From Vallicoccus soli (lineage in GTDB: Bacteria > Actinomycetota > Actinomycetes > Motilibacterales > Motilibacteraceae): a stretch of DNA of 64,000 bases. The position numbers and the translations under genes are program-made. Shown piece after piece: positions 60,190 through 64,000 of the stretch (position 1 is the first letter of the stretch; every line of letters begins with the position of its first letter). The DNA lies in assembly GCF_003594885.1 (NCBI RefSeq), contig NZ_QZEZ01000002.1:124001-188000 (forward strand). The letters are read 5' to 3'. The notes under the pieces were generated by a model that was not told the origin of the DNA, did no database searches, and was given only the letters and a program-made list of their open reading frames with translations.

Positions 60190-62097
60190 TCAGTCCGTGT
60201 AGACCCGGACCGCGGGCGGCTCCTCGCCGGTGGGGGGCACGCGCTGGCTCTGCAGCGCGAACTCCATGACCTCCTTGACCACGGGGCCCGCCGTGGAGCC
60301 GCCGCCGCTGCCGCTGCGGGGCCGCTGCAGGGCGACGTAGACGACGAGCTGCGGGTCGTCCGCGGGCGCCACCTGGACGTACGACATGGTCCAGCCGGAG
60401 TAGCCGCCGGCCTCCTCGTCGAACCGGTTCGCGGTGCCGGTCTTGCCGGCGGTGCGGTACCCCGCGATGGCGGTCGCCGGGGCCGTGCCGTCCTCGCCGA
60501 CGACGGCCTCCATCATCCGCACGACCGCGTCGGAGGTCTCCTCGCTCACGACCCGCTCGCCCTCGCGCACCGGGTTCTCGCGCACGGTGCCGTCGGGGGC
60601 GACGACCCGCTCGACGAGCCGGGGGTGCACCCGCGTGCCGCCGCCGACCACGCCGGCCACGGCCGCGGTCATCTGCACCGCGTTGACCGAGTAGCCCTGG
60701 CCGAAGGTCAGCGTGTACGGCGTCGTCGCCGACCAGGTCTCCTCCGGCGGCAGGTAGCCGGGCTGCTCCGGCAGCCCGAGGCCGACCGGCTCGCCGAGGC
60801 CGAAGCCGCGGAAGTACGGCAGCAGCTCGGAGAAGCCCATCCGCTCGGCGGCGAGGATCTGCCCGATGTTGCTCGAGCGGGCGATCGTCCCGGCGTACGT
60901 CATCCCGACCGTGCCGTGGTCCTCGAAGTCCTTGAAGCTGTCGCCGCCGCGGGCGAGCCGGTTCGGGATCGTCAGCGCCGTCTCGGGGGTGACCGCGCCC
61001 TCCTCGACCACCGCGGCGGCGGTGAGGAGCTTGCCGACGCTGCCCGGCTCGTACGCGTCCTGCAGCGCGCTGTTGCCGCGCGCCTCCTCGGGGGTGCCGC
61101 CGGGGTCGGCAGGGTCGAGCGTCGGGGCGGTCGCCATGGCGAGGATGTCGCCGTCGACGGTCATGACGACGGCCTGGCCGCTGAGGGCCCCCGTCTCCTC
61201 GACCTTGCGGGCGAGCGCGTCCTGCGCGACCCACTGCACGTCCCGGTCGATGGTGAGCACGACGTCGTCGCCGGGCACCGGGTCCTCGCTGACGCTCTGC
61301 CCCAGGGGGATCTCGCGCCCGTCCGGGCTGCGCTCGTACGTCGTGTGCCCGTCCCGCCCGTCGAGCTCGTCGGCCAGGGCCAGCTCCACGCCGCCGAGCG
61401 GGCGCCCGTCGCCGCTGAGGAAGCCGAGCACGTTGCCGGCCAGGTCCCCGCTCGGGTACGTCCGCCGCGTCGTGCTGCCGCCGTAGAGGCCGACCGGGCG
61501 GCCGGTGCGGACCTGCCCGTCCTCGTCGCGCAGCACGCTGCCGTCGCGAGCCCGCAGCGGCATCGACCGGGTGACCCGGTCCCACTGCTCGGGCGTCACC
61601 GCGGACGCGACGACGACGTAGCGCCGCTCGCCCGTCAGGCGCTCGGTGAGGTCGTCGACGTCGATGCCCAGGATCGGCGACACCGCCTCGGCGATCGCGC
61701 GCGGGGTGGAGCTGCTCTCCGCGATCTGCTGCTGGTCGGCGGTGACCCGCACCGCCTCGACGCTGGTCGCCAGCGGGACGCCGTGCGTGTCGGTGATGCT
61801 GCCGCGCTGGGCGATGAGGGTGACCTCGCGCAGCCGGTTCTTCTCCGCCGCCGCGGCGTACGCCGACGCGTCGAGCCCCTGCAGCTGCACGAGGCGGCCC
61901 AGGAAGAGGGTCAGGACGATCGCGACGACGAGCATCGCCGCACGCAGGCGCGCGCGCCCGTCGGCGAGGCGCAGCGTCGCCGGGGGGCGCGGCGCGGGCC
62001 GGGGGCCGCGCGCGGGGGCCGGCCCGGGTCGGCGGCGCGCGCCGGGGCGCGGGTGGGGCGCCCGGCGCCGGGGCGGGGGCAGCTCGCGGTCGCTCAC
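60190..62097 (-). CDS. ftsI: Septal penicillin-binding protein FtsI (PBP3-like transpeptidase)
   Basis: A 635-aa class B PBP. A Pro/Arg-rich cytoplasmic N-terminus (residues 1-52) precedes one membrane helix (about 53-70). The pedestal domain has LIAQRGSITDTHGVPLA. The active-site motifs are S353-VGK356, S408-S-N410 and K552-T-G-T. FtsI cross-links septal wall with FtsW. The GTG at 62097 overlaps the ftsL stop (GTGA). Confidence 0.97.
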   Translation of the reverse strand: MSDRELPPPRRRAPHPRPGARRRPGPAPARGPRPAPRPPATLRLADGRARLRAAMLVVAIVLTLFLGRLVQLQGLDASAYAAAAEKNRLREVTLIAQRGSITDTHGVPLATSVEAVRVTADQQQIAESSSTPRAIAEAVSPILGIDVDDLTERLTGERRYVVVASAVTPEQWDRVTRSMPLRARDGSVLRDEDGQVRTGRPVGLYGGSTTRRTYPSGDLAGNVLGFLSGDGRPLGGVELALADELDGRDGHTTYERSPDGREIPLGQSVSEDPVPGDDVVLTIDRDVQWVAQDALARKVEETGALSGQAVVMTVDGDILAMATAPTLDPADPGGTPEEARGNSALQDAYEPGSVGKLLTAAAVVEEGAVTPETALTIPNRLARGGDSFKDFEDHGTVGMTYAGTIARSSNIGQILAAERMGFSELLPYFRGFGLGEPVGLGLPEQPGYLPPEETWSATTPYTLTFGQGYSVNAVQMTAAVAGVVGGGTRVHPRLVERVVAPDGTVRENPVREGERVVSEETSDAVVRMMEAVVGEDGTAPATAIAGYRTAGKTGTANRFDEEAGGYSGWTMSYVQVAPADDPQLVVYVALQRPRSGSGGGSTAGPVVKEVMEFALQSQRVPPTGEEPPAVRVYTD

Positions 62098-62792
62098 CGG
62101 CGGCCCTCCCCCTGCTGCTCGCCCTGCTGCTCGTCCTGCTGCTCGTCCTGCGCCCCGCCGCCGCGCTGGGCCGCCCGCTGCTCCTGGCCGCGGTCCGCCC
62201 CCGTCGAGCGCGGCGGGGCGGGCGGCGCCTCGGCGGGCTCCGGCACGCCGAGCACCCGCCCGGTCGTCGGGTCGATGAACGCCGGCGCCCCGCTGGGCAC
62301 CATGCCGAGCGCGGAGGCCCGCTGCGCCAGGCTCGCCGGCGACTCCAGCTGGGCGAGCTCCTGCGCGAGCGCCTCCTCGCGGTCGGCGAGGGACTCCGAC
62401 GTGGTCCGCAGGTCGTCGGCGACGAAGGCGCCCTGCGCCAGCGCCGTGTTGAGCATGAGGAGGCAGAGCAGCCCGCCGGTGAGCAGCCCGGCGACGAGCA
62501 GCGCGAAGGGCAGGCGCGCCGCCCGGCGCCGCGGCGGGGGGACCAGGCGCAGCGCAGCGCGCCCCAGCGCGTCGGCGCGCGCGGCCGGGGCGCCGGCGAG
62601 CGCGGTGGCGCCGCGGCCGCGGGCCGGGCCCGTCGTCGCGCGGGCGGCGGTGCCCGTGGCGGCGGAGCGCGGGCCGGGAGCCGCGGCGGGGGCGGGGGCC
62701 CCGGCGGCTGCGGCGCCGGTGCGCGCGGCGGTGGCCCCGCGCGCGGCGTACCGGCGCGCAGGGCGGCCGGCGGGCAGGTCGGCGGTGCTCAT
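62094..62792 (-). CDS. ftsL: FtsL-like septum formation protein
   Basis: A 232-aa bitopic protein. It has an unusually long Ala/Arg/Gly cytoplasmic region (about 90 residues), a membrane helix ([20 protein letters not shown]) and a short leucine-zipper-like helix ([20 protein letters not shown]). The end is hydrophilic with DEQQ/GEQQ repeats encoded by a 12-bp tandem repeat (about 62109-62150). The family is recognised mainly by position between rsmH and ftsI and by topology. The ATG overlaps the rsmH stop (ATGA). Confidence 0.85.
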   Translation of the reverse strand: MSTADLPAGRPARRYAARGATAARTGAAAAGAPAPAAAPGPRSAATGTAARATTGPARGRGATALAGAPAARADALGRAALRLVPPPRRRAARLPFALLVAGLLTGGLLCLLMLNTALAQGAFVADDLRTTSESLADREEALAQELAQLESPASLAQRASALGMVPSGAPAFIDPTTGRVLGVPEPAEAPPAPPRSTGADRGQEQRAAQRGGGAQDEQQDEQQGEQQGEGRR

Positions 62793-63838
62793 CGGCCCCT
62801 CCCTGTGGTGCTCGTGCGGGTCGGTCGTCGGGGCGCGGCGGCGCCCTGGGCGCGGTGCGCGCGCGAGGCGCCGGGGCGCAGCCGCTCGGCGGCGCGCAGG
62901 CGCACCGAGGCGGCGCGCGGGTTGGCGGCGACCTCCTCCTCGGTCGCCGCCTCCGCGCCGCGGGTCAGCGGGCGCAGCAGCGGCCGGTGCTCGGGCAGCT
63001 CCACGGGGAGCCCCGGCGGCGCGGTGCTCGCCGCGTCGGCGGTGAGCACGCGCTTGGCCACGCGGTCCTCCAGCGAGTGGTACGACATCACGACGACGCG
63101 CCCCCCGACGGCCAGGGCGTCGACCGCCGCGGGCACCGCGCGCTCGAGCACCTCGAGCTCGGCGTTCACCTCGATCCGCAGGGCCTGGAAGGTGCGCTTG
63201 GCCGGGTGCCCCCCGGTCCGGCGGGTGGCCGCGGGGATCGAGGACCGGACGAGCTCGGCGAGGCGCGCCGAGGTCGTGAACGGCTCGCGCTCGCGCTCGC
63301 GCACGATGGCGCCCACGATCCGCTGGGCGAAGCGCTCCTCGCCGTACGTCCGCAGCACGCGCACGAGCTCCCCCGGCGGGTAGGTGTTGACGACCTCCGC
63401 CGCGGTGCGCCCCCGGGACTGGTCCATGCGCATGTCGAGGGGCGCGTCGTGGGCATAGGCGAAGCCTCGCCCGCCCTCGTCCAGCTGCAGCGACGACACG
63501 CCGAGGTCGAACAGGACTCCGGCGACCGACCCCTCCCGCCCCAGGCCGAGGTCGTCGAGGACGTCCGGCAGCTCGTCGTACACCGCGTGCACGAGGTCGA
63601 CCCGGTCGGCGGCGGGCGCGAGGCGCGCGCGGGCGAGCCCCAGGGCCTGCGGGTCGCGGTCCAGCCCGACGAGGCGCAGCCCCGGGTGCGCGCGCAGCAG
63701 CGCCTCGGCGTGCCCGGCCAGCCCCAGGGTCGCGTCGACCGCGACGGCGCCGGGGGCGTCGAGGGCGGGGGCCAGGAGCTCCAGGCAGCGCCCGAGGAGC
63801 ACCGGCACGTGCCGCTCGTGCGTCGGCCGCTCGTCCAC
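62789..63838 (-). CDS. rsmH: 16S rRNA m4C1402 methyltransferase RsmH (MraW)
   Basis: A 349-aa SAM-dependent methyltransferase that modifies C1402 of 16S rRNA. SAM-binding block: [15 protein letters not shown]. Others: [51 protein letters not shown] and [14 protein letters not shown]. The GTG at 63838 follows a GAGGGGGGA site and starts immediately before the conserved [13 protein letters not shown]. It is the first division-cluster gene in the window; mraZ would lie beyond the edge. Confidence 0.96.
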   Translation of the reverse strand: MDERPTHERHVPVLLGRCLELLAPALDAPGAVAVDATLGLAGHAEALLRAHPGLRLVGLDRDPQALGLARARLAPAADRVDLVHAVYDELPDVLDDLGLGREGSVAGVLFDLGVSSLQLDEGGRGFAYAHDAPLDMRMDQSRGRTAAEVVNTYPPGELVRVLRTYGEERFAQRIVGAIVREREREPFTTSARLAELVRSSIPAATRRTGGHPAKRTFQALRIEVNAELEVLERAVPAAVDALAVGGRVVVMSYHSLEDRVAKRVLTADAASTAPPGLPVELPEHRPLLRPLTRGAEAATEEEVAANPRAASVRLRAAERLRPGASRAHRAQGAAAPRRPTRTSTTGRGR

Positions 63839-63965
63839 CGCTCCCCCCTCGCCGTCCCCGCTCCCGCGCCGCTGCCCGCCAGCCGCCCGCCCGACCACCG
63901 CGCCCACCGGGGCGCCCCGCGCGCCGTACGGCCAGGTCCCCCACCGGCTCCGCACCGCGGCCCGT

Positions 63966-63991
63966 CCTGGCGCCGGGGAAGGGGCGCCAGG
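63966..63991. other. Hairpin upstream of rsmH at the window edge
   Basis: CCTGGCGCC (63966-63974) pairs with GGCGCCAGG (63983-63991) around an 8-base loop. It may be the terminator of the preceding gene (mraZ would be expected) or a leader structure. Nothing else is seen in 63839-64000. Confidence 0.5.
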
Positions 63992-64000
63992 GGCGGTGCA

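Overview
This is a 64 kb chromosomal window from a very GC-rich actinobacterium (Actinomycetota). The evidence is the gene content and order: mycolic-type phosphatidylinositol mannoside genes (pgsA-patA-pimA), a Wag31-type DivIVA, SepF/YggT beside ftsZ, PdxS/PdxT, a bifunctional Rel, and a translational T-box in front of ileS. GTG starts and 4-base start/stop overlaps dominate. MurE carries the DNPR signature, so the peptidoglycan should contain diaminopimelate. I cannot name the genus. No rRNA, tRNA, CRISPR array, transposase or prophage gene is visible.

Layout. 1-5.0 kb (minus): DUF948, DUF6167, alaS, ruvX and mltG (cut by the window edge). 5.2-7.5 kb: rarA and a divergent acetyltransferase. 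7.6-11.3 kb (minus): metallo-hydrolase, hisS, aspS. 11.4-13.5 kb (plus): a membrane peptidyl-prolyl isomerase and a DUF349 coiled-coil protein. 13.5-14.85 kb: a DUF559-type nuclease-domain gene lying between two inverted arrays of a 22-bp repeat. 14.9-21.8 kb (minus): yajC-secD-secF-apt-rel behind a recognisable promoter. 21.9-22.9 kb: a GAF-like membrane protein with a small partner. 23-26.2 kb: yebC and ruvC-ruvA-ruvB, with a LexA box in front of ruvC. 26.2-31.1 kb: pdxS-pdxT and pgsA-patA-pimA-hypothetical. 31.3-33.5 kb (plus): an EF-G-like GTPase. 33.6-39.7 kb (minus): a cellobiose-type regulon, cebE-cebF-cebG-bglC with cebR and three CebR-type operators. 39.7-41.6 kb (minus): lspA-rluD-GNAT, directly coupled to cebR. 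41.6-45.1 kb (plus): T-box and ileS. 45.1-63.8 kb (minus): the division and cell-wall cluster in the order rsmH-ftsL-ftsI-murE-murF-mraY-murD-ftsW-murG-murC-ftsQ, then ftsZ-pgeF-yggS-sepF-yggT-divIVA.

How the genes work together. Most of the window is housekeeping: cell-wall precursor synthesis and septation, Sec export, PIM lipid synthesis, DNA repair and recombination, and three tRNA synthetases plus a fourth (alaS). The accessory signals lie in repeats and non-coding control elements rather than in gene islands. The most unusual locus is the DUF559 gene at 13.6-14.65 kb. Its flanking 22-bp arrays are inverted relative to each other, and the left array supplies the gene's last codons and its stop. 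Other notable signals are a hairpin that separates the bglC Shine-Dalgarno from its start codon, a dispersed palindromic repeat with one copy inside ileS, a probable CTG start for apt, a repeat cluster in the 600-bp ftsQ-ftsZ gap, and a GxHH active-site motif in IleRS.
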